Of a stretch of 64,000 nt of DNA, positions 11,563 to 22,980 are shown piece by piece. How positions within the stretch are numbered: the stretch's first letter is position 1; each line of letters starts with the position of its first letter. The position numbers and the translations under genes were made by a program. The notes beneath the pieces are model-generated. The model made no database searches. It worked only from the letters and a program-made list of their open reading frames with translations, and was not told where the DNA came from. This DNA is from Climacium dendroides (lineage: Eukaryota > Streptophyta > Bryopsida > Hypnales > Climaciaceae), in NCBI GenBank assembly GCA_950106755.1, contig OX467091.1, forward strand, positions 17,191,538 through 17,255,537, in the 5' to 3' direction.

Positions 11563-12600
11563 AGGTAAGAGTCTTGAAGAGAAAAATCTCCGGTTCCAAT
11601 TTAGAGAGAGCTCTGTTTAGATCAAAATTTCAATACGTGACTTTTTCTTGCGGCATTTTTGAAATCAACTGCAGGAGGGGCAGCTTGCACACCAATCTAT
11701 CCAACTGGTTGTCATAGATAGATTTTTTGATTTCACTCCACAGATGTGTGAAAAACTTAAATCAGCTGAGTAGAATTATAATACCGTTTTTATGAATGTG
11801 GTATTTGCCTCTTTAGTGCATTATCGTGGACCTGAGTCTGCCTGCAAATGCTGGAAGTGCTGAAATCAGAACTGAAGGCTGTCATTTGATCTCTTATATT
11901 ATACTCTTAGGCTGAAATTTCTTACCTGTGTTAAAAGTTCTTTTTTACCAATAAATTTGGGTGAAATTTTTTTGAATGTCTAAATTTTATTTAATTTTAA
12001 TTTTAAATGATTTTATTCAAGTGTGTTACTTGTATCTCAACATGTCCAAAATTTGTTGAAAAAATCTAATTTCTCATTGGCAATTTTTGTACAGAGTATG
12101 GATTTTTTTGAGAGGCAGCCAATGTATGTAGGAAATATCAATATGCATATCCTGGTTGCCTCATAGTTTACTTTTGAACATAGTTTACTTTTGAACATAG
12201 TTGCATTGTAGCTTAATATTTTATGTGTAGTTGCACTATATCTTATTTTTTGTTAAGGACTAGGGCTTAGTTTTCAAGTAGCAAACAAGCACTACACATA
12301 AAATGTCATGACATTCTTGAACATGAATGTTAGGGTTTCCACTCTACAATGGCACTAGATGGAATAATAATATTGTAGGGTTCAATAGTTTTCAATAGTA
12401 TAAGGAGATTGCAATGCATGAGTGATAAATCGAGTATGGAACTAAGTCCTTGTGAAGTTTAAGAGTGTTATGGTATTCAAAAAATGTTGCATTGCAATAA
12501 GATTTCAATCAATAAAAATCCAAAATTTATGATACTTGCAATATGTGATTGTAGTCAAGATGTATAGTTGGGTATTGAAAGCTTATAAATTGTTTTTTGG
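11563..12600. other. 3' flank of plastid-protein gene, then AT-rich DNA
   Basis: Up to about 11950 the composition is intermediate and is probably 3' untranslated sequence. Beyond it is AT-rich with short direct repeats, for example two adjacent copies of a block around ATAGTTTACTTTTGAACAT near 12160-12200. No gene is seen. Confidence 0.5.
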
Positions 12601-12619
12601 AGCCATTCAAATTTTTTTG

Positions 12620-13335
12620 TACAATGTGGATTATAATTAGTATTTTTTTGGTAAGCATAATTATCATTGCATCCTTACACAATCTTGATCAAGCATATCC
12701 AAATTTCAATTTCAAAAAATCAAAACTCTATTTTTGATAAATTGTTTCATTTAAAATTTGTGATTTTACATTATCATTGATTGAAAATCATTGGTGATGA
12801 ATTTTTGAATTTTGATTGCATAGATATGTAGGAAACATCTATATGCACATCCTTCCTTCTTACAAGCATCTCTAAAAAAGCCATCTATAGAGATTTCAAT
12901 GTTGGAGTGACCATATCCAAATTTTGTAAAATAGATCTTTCTTTATTGTAATTAGATTTTTTTATTTGCACCTCACATGGTAACTAATTTTATACATTTG
13001 AGCATGATGGTACAATTACTTTGCCAAACTCAAGTTAAAATATAGAGATATCCAATTCTTCAAAGTTTGGTCACACGATAATTTTCATTGAACTTTTTAA
13101 TGATCATATTTTTGTTACTTAAGGGGGTGTTTTATAGTATGACAGTTGTGTATGGATGTTCCCTACATATCCATGCAATCAAATTAAAAAAATTTGTCAC
13201 CAATTGTATTCAATAGAATATTATATAAAACCACAAAAATTGACTTAAAAAATTCACCAAAATGGAATTTTGCTTTTCTGAAACTGAAATTTGGTATGTT
13301 TGATTGGGATTGGGTAAGAATTGAGTGATATTTTA
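12620..13335. mobile_element. Foldback element, family Y, copy 1
   Basis: The left half contains TTGATTGCATAGATATGTAG followed by GGAAACATC; the right half contains the inverse (GATGTTCCCTACATATCC, then ATGCAATCAA). Outer blocks also pair loosely, for example CTTGATCAAGCATATCC on the left with ATGTTTGATTGGGATTGGG on the right. The same arrangement recurs at 32700-33390, and a partial copy lies at about 49150-49330. No coding capacity. Exact ends and target duplications were not resolved. Confidence 0.55.
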
Positions 13336-13342
13336 TTCTATA

Positions 13343-14400
13343 CTAGCAATTGGCGCTTGCTATGCTATGCATTTACCATTAGAATTTTATTAGAAATTTT
13401 TATGTATTAGATAGAATGAAGAGCAAGAATTTCAATAAATTTTTAAATAAAAATTACTAAAATCTTCATATAATTTTTTTATAAATAATCATATATTGAT
13501 ATAAACAATAAAAATTTAATGAATGATGAATGATATACAGACAATGATGAATATGATAAAAGATACACATACATTAGAATGCATTAGAAATTTGACTCCA
13601 TTGTTACAAACAATGGCAATCCAAATAGAAGAATTGAAAAGAAAAACTTATAAATCTCAAAAGCTTCGTAAACAACTTAATTGTTGTGAAATCCAAAATT
13701 GCTTCAATTGAATAAATTTCTCAAAATCATTTGGTAGTAACAATAGAAAATTGAAATCAAAAGCTCAAAGCTCACAAAAGCATAAAATCATAGAAATGCA
13801 AAAGAAGTGTAAAGCCAAGAGAAGCAATGGAATTGCTACCTTTATAATATCACCATATTGATCCTCTATAATATCACCTTAATTGCAACCACTATATTAT
13901 TTCTATAATATCATTCTTTGTAAAAAGTAATATTATAGAGGTGATTGTGAACTACTACTCTATTTTGTAATATCACATTGTGTGAAAATATGATTTCTAT
14001 GTATGCATGATTGGAAATATTTTTATAGAATAATTCAAATAATTATTTTAAAGACTTATTGAAATCATTATCATGCATTCTATTCAAATATATCAAATTT
14101 TTACTAATATATGCCATATTTAACTATTTTTGGACTTTGCAAAGTCCAAAATTGATAAAGGGACATCTAAGACAGTTGTAGACTTTGATTTCTAGGAATC
14201 TAGATATGATATAGATTTTGGGAATCTAGACATGATATAGATTTTGGACTAGGTGGTTTGAAAAATGTACAACAAGTTTTAGATTTTAGATATCTATGAC
14301 AACGGGAGATCTTTCGATGAACAAAGTCCAAAATTCCCTGAAAAGTCCAAAAGTAGTTAAATATGGCATATGTGTGATACAATGAATACATAGCATAGCA
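13343..14400 (-). mobile_element. Helitron-like element, copy 1 (interrupted)
   Basis: On the minus strand the 3' end would be ...GCGCCAATTGCTAG followed by T, read here as CTAGCAATTGGCGC from 13343. Interior blocks match the copies at 51026, 51843 and 56638. Those blocks are a run around TATTAGATAGAATGAAGAG, one around AAGCTCAAAGCTCACAAAAG, and repeated TATAATATCAC motifs. The 5' terminal 70 bp present in other copies is missing, and a separate element (14111-14369) is inserted. No helicase is encoded, so it is non-autonomous. Confidence 0.6.
14111..14369. mobile_element. Nested TIR element within the Helitron-like copy
   Basis: The left end ATGCCATATTTAACTA and the right end TAGTTAAATATGGCAT are exact inverse copies, and the pairing extends inward to the GGACTTT motif. 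The uninterrupted sequence survives at about 51740 (ACTAATATGTGATACAATG), whereas here the same words are split by 259 bp with AT/ATAT repeated at the edges. Comparing filled and empty sites shows it is a later insertion. Inside are two copies of a TCTAGAYATGATATAGATTT word. No coding capacity; superfamily unknown. Confidence 0.7.
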
Positions 14401-15707
14401 AGAAATTTTTACATAGAAATTTCATTTAAATAATACTAGGTTTGAATATAGTTTGTTCTAAGTGAAATTGCGCATGAAGGTAGAATTCCTTTGTATAATA
14501 ACATGTTCAAAATTTACTTTATAATTTTAATTTTTCAATTTAGTAGAGTAATTTATATGGTAGCTAACTACTTTTGGGAATCACCATTTGAATAGAGATA
14601 AAAAAAAATCTACAAATTAAAAAAATTCAAACATTGAAGGGTTAATTGACTAAATGCACAATGTTCCAATTTGTTATAATCTCATATATTTTTAGGGACA
14701 TATATGCATCCTTACACATTCATTCAAAATTTTGGAACCACTCAAATTGAGTTTAAAATCCACTACTATGTCTCTCAATATGCAAGGGGTGTGGTTCTAA
14801 ATGTTGCAATAGTTGCATTACCAATATATAGTATATTTTGAAACAAATGCGTTTGCCATACAAGTTTGAATAGTAGTTAGCATTAGCATATAGAATATTC
14901 TAAAACAAAATGTATTTGCCATATGCTAGCACTACTAGTATATTCCAAAACAAAATGCATTTGCCATATAAGTTTTTAGAGGTAGCTAGCCTTCCTATTT
15001 AGTGTCTTAGGAAAAAATTAGAAGATTAAAAATATGAAGAATATGCAAATATGAAGAATATATCACTATTATTTTGAAGTTTCTTTCATTTTTTAATTTG
15101 CCTTTCAAGTGAACCTCCTTAGAGTGTTTTCAATGGGACTGATATATTGTCCTTCCTATAAACTTCTAACTTCCCACTAGTTTATAATTAGAACTTCATT
15201 TGGAAGGGCAATATAGTGGTTCCATTCATGACACCCTTATGAATCTAATTTCTTAATCTAAAAGACACTCTTCAAGTCAAAGCTTATCATTCTTTCCTCT
15301 TAGGGTTCATGAGATACAAAAATGGAAAGTAACATGCACTAAGGTAGTTTGTTCATAAGCCCATGTTCCAAGATCTGCTTCTACTTTTGTACCATGAATT
15401 GTTATTATAAGAATGGAAAATTATCTAGTGATGAATTGGTATTTGATTTGAAAGTAAACACAATTTCAATGTAAATAATATGGAGTTATGATTGGTGGGA
15501 GACTTTGTGCAATTCTAAGTAATTACATGCACCATATTGTTCAAGTTTAACCCTAGAATGGCTTGAAGGTCCTTTCTAACTATATATGAGTCTTTTTCAT
15601 GTATTCCTAAGTATAAAGCCGAATTTAGGATTTGTTGCAAGCAACAAACTTATTTCTGTTGAAAATGCACATTAAATGCTCAGTTGTAATTTCAGAAATT
15701 TGAGATA
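14401..15707. other. AT-rich intergenic stretch with short tandem words
   Basis: No gene is seen. At about 14815-14975 a word around AAACAAAATGCATTTGCCAT recurs three times at irregular spacing of about 45-70 bp. The rest is unremarkable AT-rich DNA. Confidence 0.5.
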
Positions 15708-17310
15708 CACTACTAGGATTTAAGTGTTTCATGATTGCAAAAATATGACTGAGGATGACTGGCAACTGCTCGCAGTCATATTTTTGGATCCCACAACATT
15801 GGGAAAAAACATGACTGCTAATGTAACTGCCAGTCATATTTTGCCTTTGTACTTCATGGGTGTATAATATACATGCATAGGGAACAACAAAATACTTTTT
15901 AGGGAACCCTAGAGAATGTATTACAGGAACACCAATCATATTTGTCAATCATATTTTTGCATATATGACAACATGTAGTCATATTCTATAGTCACATTTT
16001 TGTAAGTTCACATTTTTTTGGAAGTTTTTTTCCGGGTAGTCCCTTAAAAATTTGGGCAACCTAAAAAAATGTAAATAAATTATTGCTCAAAATTGTAAAA
16101 TCGTAGCCGTTGTTTTGGGGGGATCTTGAAATCCTAGCTATCATTTTTTAGGGTTTTAAAACCCTAGCCACCACTTTTTAGGGTTTTGAAACCCTAGCTG
16201 ACACTTCATGTGCTTCATCTTCTTGCTTTTCAACTCTTGTTTTTTCTTTTTTCTTTTGTTTTTTGAAGTTCTAATTGTTGTGTTGTGCTTTGGTTGTTGT
16301 ATTGTTGCTTTTTAATTCTTTTTTCTTTTTTCATTTTTTGAAGTACTAATTGTTGTGTTGTTGTTGCTTTCTAACTCTTGTTTCTTCTTCCTCCTTTTTT
16401 TTCCGAAGTTCTATTTGTTGTATTGTTGTGTTTTAGTTGTTGTTTAATTATTGAGGTTTTAGTTGTTGTTTCTTAGTTGTTACTAATCTATTATTGTTTC
16501 TTACATCTTATTTGTTGTTAGTTTGTTGTTGTTTCATAGTTGTTAATTTGTTGTTGCTAAGCTTTTATTGCATCTTCACTTGTCTTAATCTTACTTTTTA
16601 TTGGTTTTTAGTTTTAGTTTTTGTTGCCTCTTGTTATATCTTAGGTTTTACTTTTTACTATCTTTTAGTACTAACTTGAACAAAAAAATGACTCATGATA
16701 GTCATATGCTTCATCAACCAAAATATGACTCCCGATAGTCATATGTTTCATCAACCAAAATATGACTCACAACAGTTATACTCCATATCACTTAATATAT
16801 GACTTACAACAATTATACTCCATATCACTTAAAATATGACTCAAAATATGACTCACTACAGTTATAATTTATATCACTTAAAATATGATTCAAAATATGA
16901 CTCACCACGGTTATATTTCATATTCTTTAGAATATAACTCTCTGTAGTTGTATTGCATATCATTCAAAATATGACTTACTATAGTCACATTTTACGTCAG
17001 CCAAAATATGACTGGACACAATCACATGCCACGTAGGGTTTTTTTTGCTTAGGCAATTCATGAGAAAGTCAAGCCTCCAAGGGTAGTCAATATATACGCC
17101 ATATTGGCAAAATACTTCTAAAAAAGGTTTATTATACTTCCAAATTCATATGACTGCAAATATAACTCACCAGTCATATGATTGAAAGTGAATGACTAAG
17201 CCATGACTCATCTTAGTCATATCTTGACCATCTACAGTGATTTTTGCTTGAGTCACATTTTTTGATTTTGTGACTCATTGCAGTCATAAAACATTCATTT
17301 TCTCATAGTG
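15708..17310. mobile_element. CACTA-type non-autonomous element with subterminal repeats
   Basis: The left end is CACTACTAGG and the right end CTCATAGTG; flanking trinucleotides are ATA and GTA, an imperfect 3-bp duplication. Both subterminal regions are packed with direct and inverted copies of the word TATGACT/AGTCATA, sparse at 15740-15990 and dense at 16685-17300. The dense part runs as units of about 35-50 bp built on AAAATATGACTCAC then AGTTATA. Arrays of short subterminal repeats are how CACTA (En/Spm) elements bind their TnpA-type protein. The middle (about 16200-16680) is a T- and TTG-rich strand-biased tract. No transposase frame was seen, so it would need a partner in trans. Confidence 0.65.
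16685..17030. repeat. TATGACT tandem array
   Basis: Eight or more degenerate units occur of the form AAAATATGACTCAC, about six bases, AGTTATA or AGTCATA, then a spacer such as CTCCATATCACTT. Each unit is a small imperfect dyad, so the array reads similarly on both strands. It forms the inner right side of the CACTA-type element. Confidence 0.7.
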
Positions 17311-19782
17311 GTAGAATTGTGGCTACAAATAATAATATGCATAGTATGATACAATACAATGACAAGTCTATAAAATCAGGACTTAGATGTAACTATGGCC
17401 ATTGGAATCAGAAGGTGGGAGCACACAATTTTAGACGGAGATGGTAACTTTGAATTTTCTTGTGAGGATGAGGAGCTCAAAGTGTGTCATTTTTATAGAA
17501 AATTCATGGACGGTCTCAGGTGGTGTCTCAACTATGACATGTAAAAAACAAGCTCAATGGTAAATTTCGAGTTAGGCAAGTCGCTTCTGTGGAGTGGTTG
17601 GACAATCTTTCAAACTTTTTGTAATTAAATTGTAACGTTGAGATTTGCTAGAGGTGTATTTTTTCGTAGTCATGATTTGAGTGAGATGTAGAGAGTTGCA
17701 AGAGGTATGGTTGTGACTTCAATTGAATGTAGTTGTGACTTCTAGGACCTTTGATAATATCCGATATTATATGAGTTATAACATGTGGCTCTTTGAAGGA
17801 GTTATAGTATGCCTTGTACTTCAAAGTCTCCATCTTCACACAAACAATTGAAAGCGTGCATAAAATATGATCATCGGCCTTAGTGAAAGGCAATGTTCAG
17901 TTTGCTTATTTGCTAGAATTTTAGTTCATTTCTCAACAAAATTGCATCATTTAGATCTTTCTAGCATTAGCTATGATTAAAGTTTTAAGAAGCAGTTGTT
18001 GCCTAGGCTTTCAAATGATGTGAAGAAGGCTTTGTACTTGGAATTATAGTAGAATTCCATTATTATAAATTCAGTGCATGCGTGCTCATGAGCTTATGAA
18101 GTAGATACTGACAGTGGTTTTTGTCTTGGAAGAAATTCCTCCATGTAATAATAATCATTTTGGAAGAATAAGACTGAGGTGCTTCCGAGGCTTAGAATAA
18201 AAGCTAATGGAAATGTTGCACTACGATACAAAACTTTTGATTTTTATTGCCAATGTGGCAAGAGAGGATGTAAAAGTTGATCCCAAAATTGGCATTTGGG
18301 GCCTTTACTTCCTTCGTGAGTTTGTCTTGAAAGGCCTTAAGAAGAAATTGTTGATTGCGGCTGCAAAAAATTTACACTCCCATAAATTACTAAAAAAAAG
18401 CGTTTCAATTTGAATTATTATCACTCTTCAAACAATGCAATCAATTAGATTGTTTGTTTGCATAGCCTTGTGTATTCTTGAACAATAGTAGCTTGGCAAA
18501 AATGGTGTCAAGTTGAGTTCCTAGCAAAAGTAGTTATTCTCTTGCCATCACAAACACTTTTCTCTATGCCACCATGTCCAACTTTGGAAGTATTGTACCA
18601 CGCTAGTAAGCAATGACATAGTGCTTTACAATGCCACTGCAACTCATATTTGGAAGTGACCTGTCGCTTTTCCATGCAACCCACTACTTGCCACATATGA
18701 CAATGTGAATGACACAATGGCCATACCACTCCAAATTTCAATGTGAGATTTTTGTGAACACTTATTGTATCATTGGAATGCCACCTATTAGAGCAATCTC
18801 CCAAAACTTCATACCTTGTTTTATAAAATTGAAACAATTCCACACAAAACACTATGGTAGTGTTGACAACATAATTTTTGAAAATTCTCCACACTGTGGC
18901 AATGAAGGGCCTTGTAAAAAATTGTTTGTAACTTGAGGTATACATGTTCCCAATCAGAACGGCTCAAATTTCTAATTCGAGTGAATTGAGGTGAAAAGAA
19001 ATTTGCATTTGGCCATATTTGATGGGTGTGGTAGTGTATAGGAGGAGCTCAAGGGCCGTTCAAGGATTAAAGTTTGTATGCCTTTATTTTTGAACTCCAT
19101 ATGCACCATTGTTGGATACCTCTGTGACATTTAATGGCAAGTACCTATGGACTTCAATGGCACTCTATTGTTGCAGACTTTAGAAATTCATATCTAGTTC
19201 AATTTAAATTCAAAAATTATGAATCAAATTGTGATGGATGTGTCTTCTTCCCTGAAAATTTGTTAGAAAATGCTTGATCTACATAGAAGAAATCCTAAGC
19301 CAATATGCTCTTAAATGACAATTTCTACACCTCCTACCTAACATTTCAAATGAATGTTACCTACCCCATGAGTGAGTTGGATGATAATAATTCATTCAAA
19401 ACAAGATATATCCTCATCATGCCAAGTCCAATTTTCAAGGTAGATTTGTCACCATTCCATTGGATAATCAGAAAAACAATATAAATAATAACAAAGACCC
19501 TCTTTCTACACCCTTAGCTTTACAAAAAGTACAAATACAAACATATGTGATAAACTATTAGACTTAAAATTATGTCCCATAATGGTCTCAAGCCTCCCCA
19601 CTCGAGCATTGTCTAGTCCATAACAACCAACTCTACTTTAGCTTAATCATCCTAATTGAACAGAGACCAGCAACCAACCAACCAACCGAACGTACAGTGC
19701 CAATCGCACCCGGCCTCAAACAAGTACTGGTTTCCAAGCTCGCCCCGCAAAAAAACAGGTGAAGGCTCAAAAATTCCTTTCA
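17311..19782. other. AT-rich intergenic stretch, no confident gene
   Basis: The longest open frame is 145 codons on the minus strand (18508-18945), with no family motif. In the plus direction, 18530-18940 has peptides loosely recalling pentatricopeptide repeats, but with stops and no convincing register, so it is not called. Nothing else is recognised. Confidence 0.45.
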
Positions 19783-20402
19783 GTAGATGGAACGAATTGA
19801 AAGAGCAAAAATATATATATGATCGAAATCGGAAGTAAGATGTACGGGTCACCGTTACAGAGTTCAGTAGTTTCGAAAATTGTACTAAAATGGATCACTA
19901 CTCTAGAGATCTCTAGCTGCAAAAATATGATTCAATCGTGTCCAATTCGACCACTGTCAGTGTGAGTAGCTAATTAAAGCTTGAGAGGATTAGAGCGAAC
20001 GGCCGCCATCGCCACCGGCACCCACGCGCTAGCAAACGCGAAGCTACGTCCCTTCCACGGCTGAATCTGCACGTCATCCTCGTCCAGCTTGACTCATAAA
20101 CTCTCGTAGATGGAACGGTTTCAAGAGTAACAATCTGATAAAACAATTGAAGTAAGAAGCATGGGTCACCATTATTGATTCCAGTAGTTTTTGAAAATTG
20201 TATAAAATCGATAGCTATGCTAGCTCGCTCGCTGCAAAAATATAACTCAATCGTTCTTATGCAGTTCACTGTAAGTGTAAGTAGCTAAGCTTGAGAGGAT
20301 TAGAGCCCACTGGCGCCACCGGCACCCAGGTACTAGCAAACGCGAAGCTATGTCCCTTCCACGACAGAATCTGCACATCATCCTCGTCCAGCTTGACTCC
20401 CC
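19783..20402. repeat. Tandem duplication of the GRAS gene 3' end
   Basis: Two units of about 300-315 bp: 19783-20098 and 20106-20402. Each runs from a GTAGATGGAACG word through GGGTCACC and CTGCAAAAATAT words to the last codons of the GRAS gene and stops at the same CAGCTTGACTC. The coding-derived part is about 88 percent identical by eye, the non-coding part noticeably less. The unit nearer 20300 is the functional gene end; the other lies downstream in the gene's 3' flank. Confidence 0.85.
19979..20098 (-). pseudogene. Detached copy of the GRAS C-terminal segment
   Basis: On the minus strand this copy keeps an open frame of 39 codons. It begins VKLDEDDVQIQPWKG, continues RSFAFASAWVPV and ends SNPLKL followed by TAA. 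It matches the last part of the neighbouring GRAS gene, including the tryptophans of the SAW motif, but has no upstream exons: a stop lies immediately before it in frame. Its stop after NPLKL comes earlier than in the main gene, whose tail is seven residues longer, so the copy may preserve the older terminus. An alternative last exon cannot be excluded, but no good acceptor was found. Confidence 0.7.
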
Positions 20403-22980
20403 ACCCTACTGCATAATCCCCAACAATCTCCCTTAACGCGGCCGTCACATCCTCACTCACAGCCATATTCCGAAAGTGCATCCTCCTCAGCCTCTGCAAC
20501 CACATCACCTTCGACTCCAACCGCTCGATCCGCTCCACGCCTTCACACGCCAACACATTCTCGATCCGTTCCCCAACGTCGCGCTCATGCTCGGGACGCC
20601 CACGACTGCCGTACGTCGCGAGGTAATCAAACGGGATCCACTCGTGGTTGTAGCTCTCAGTCAGACGGGATACCAGATCCGTGGACGTCGCGTTGCAGTC
20701 TTGTTCGTAGATCGTCACCACCGCCGGGCTGAGCGCGCTGATGAGTTGCAGGAAGTTATCCCTGGGACACAACGACTGTTGCGTGTTGGTGATGTCAAGA
20801 TTCTCGTTCAGAGTTTCGTCTGCGAGGTAGTGTAGACGAAGGTTGCAGTTGACGGCGAGAGATTCTCCTTCGCGGAGGTTCATGTCGGTGACGCGGAGAG
20901 ACTCCAAGGGGAGCGAGAGGATGTGAAACTCGAACGGGACGCCCTTCTCACGAGCCCAGAGCGTGAGACGGTGGCCAATGTCTTCGTAAGTGGGATGCAA
21001 GCGGGGTGGAGTGGGAAGCGCGCAGGTGGAGACGGTGAGACGGACGTGAGGCGGGCCTTCCATGCGATCGGCAAGAGCGTCGATGAGAGTCGGCCATTGC
21101 ATGCAGTGGGAGGTGCTGAAGTCGAGGATGTGCACGCGGTCCATGCCTTCGAAAGCTTCAAGGATGGCGCCGTTGGCGGCCACGAAGCCGAAGCGGTAGA
21201 ACGGAGTCATGTCCACCAGGTTTGTGAGCTCGTTGAAGCCCAGCGAGCGCTTCGCCCATTGCATTTCTGTCAACATTGATACCACACAGACAGAGATATG
21301 CGTCAAGGCTCTAGCACTCAAAGCCTTCAATTTCGTTTCATGTGAAAGAAAGCGCGGAATCAGCCAGAAGCATGGAATTAAGATCGATGTCTGAACCTCA
21401 TGCACATACTCGTTAGTATGGCGGATTTCAGAGCAGTTTCAGTTACCTGACTGAAACTTCCAATCTCTACATTCCTAATTTGTAGAGCTGTAGACACTTG
21501 AATGTATGGTAAATTGTAAAACGCTATTTCAACGATTAGGACTGTTCTGGAAATTGGAAGTGAGGTACAAACTAAGAAGTCTAAACCTCATACATACTCG
21601 TAGAGCTCCAAGCACTTTAATGTAGGCTTTAGGAGTTACAGAGCGGCTCTGTAACACGTCATTTCAACGATTATATTTGATCATTCTGGGGGCTTAGAAG
21701 GTACTATCCTTCAAAAATATGGCGGATATCAGTGAGCTTTCGCAGTTTCAGTTGCCTGACTGGAACTTCAGATCTATTCAAGTGCTAGTTTTTAGAGCTC
21801 TGCGCACTTGAAGGGTAAGCACTCTGAAACTCGTATGCCATAACTTCAATGGAGCCCATATCTATACATACAAAGAAACATGTTATTTTGCATAACACGG
21901 GGTTACTTTAGAAGTATGGTGTCTTTCTTAGACCCTTGATTGGACATGACTGAACAAGATCCAATCATTCAGGTTATGTCCGGTTACATTGCTACTAAAT
22001 TATTTAAAATCTATGGCTAAGCATGTTATTTCTCAGAACAAGGTTATACTTTCATGTCACCACGTTCATTCATTATAACGAATATGACCATTCTGGAGAT
22101 TGGAAGGAACTTTTCGACAAAAGGGTGGGTTTCAGAGAAATCGGTGCAGTTGATCAGTTGCCTGACTGGAAACTCAGATCTAGGGTTAAAAAAAAAGGAC
22201 TCCAGAGACTTTGAAGGCTCGGCACATACGCCATAGGAGCCCATTTCTACACAGATGACGATCACTCATTGGATAAGGATCGAGAAGGATACTAATTATA
22301 ACGTTATGCATGGTGCCTTTCTTTTTAGAGTTGAGACCTTGATTGAGCATGCCGGCTGAACAGGAACAGGATCCAACAGTTGAGGTTATGCCCGATAACG
22401 TTACCGCGCAACCTCGTTATGGAATTAACATCCACGTTATTTCTCTCAACTAGCTCTACTTTCACGATACCCAGACCTTCAATTGTAACGAATATGACCA
22501 TGCATTCGAGAGCGTGAAAGGGACACCCAGTACGTAAGTAATACTCACGATGAGGAGGATCCTGAATTGGAAGCTCGTCGTCGTCGTCGTCCGGGTCTTC
22601 CGTTGGAAGAACGAGGTTGCGGTCGTGCAGCAAAGAGCCGGCTCGCACGACGAGCGCCCGGAGGAAGTAGGCGGTGACGCGCTCGCTAGGAAGCTCCCCG
22701 TCCAGGGAGGAGATTTTCTGCAGCGCCTGCACCGCTTGCTTCGCCGCCACGCCGTTGCGGTTCTTGATGGCGTTCGCAAACAGGATCAGCAGCTCCTCTG
22801 CCCCGGCTGCTGTCGTCCCCGTCCAGGCTTTCTCGTCCTTCAGGTACGTTCATCACATAACATACAGCTCGCATGAATTAGTCATATTAGAAAACGAACT
22901 TCGAAGGTGTATTTGGTTCATTCTGTTCTCAAGACGTTCACCGCTTCTGTGTCAAGTACAGAGTACGTAACACTTACCAT
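20266..22980 (-). CDS. GRAS family regulator, SCARECROW-LIKE 32 type
   Basis: A plant nuclear transcriptional regulator. Two exons are clear on the minus strand: 22837-22549 (donor GTGAGT) and 21266-20266 (acceptor TTGACAG), phases agreeing; the stop is TGA at 20268-20266. A leucine-rich region (EELLILFANAIKNRNGVAAK...) fills about residues 12-70. An aspartate run (DPDDDDDELP) follows. The VHIID-type motif reads VHILD at about 142-146, followed by FSTSHCMQWPTLIDALA, the wording typical of SCL32. The C-terminal SAW region has WGVKLDEDDVQILSWKG and FASTWVP. The initiator is uncertain. No ATG lies upstream in the first clear exon; the best model uses ATG at 22980-22978 followed at once by a GTAAGT donor and the acceptor CTGAAG at 22838, giving 430 residues. 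Intron 2 is 1.28 kb and filled with repeats. Confidence 0.82.
21430..22520. repeat. Irregular repeats filling the GRAS intron
   Basis: The words CAGTTGCCTGACTGGAA and AACGATTA/AACGAATATGACCATTC recur three to four times. A larger block starting CTTGATTG at 21935 recurs at 22338, offset 403 bp, with GGATCCAA/GATCCAAT and CAGGTTATG-type words in the same order. The intron therefore grew by tandem duplication. No coding sequence is seen in it. Confidence 0.7.

Noticed and set aside
18508..18945. A 145-codon minus-strand frame, and plus-strand peptides recalling pentatricopeptide repeats
   Set aside because: The minus frame has no motif. The plus-strand resemblance is scattered short words broken by stops, with no 35-residue register, so it cannot support a call.
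20476..21394. Three plus-strand frames of 61-119 codons opposite the GRAS exon
   Set aside because: They are antisense shadows of a GC-rich coding exon with no motif of their own.
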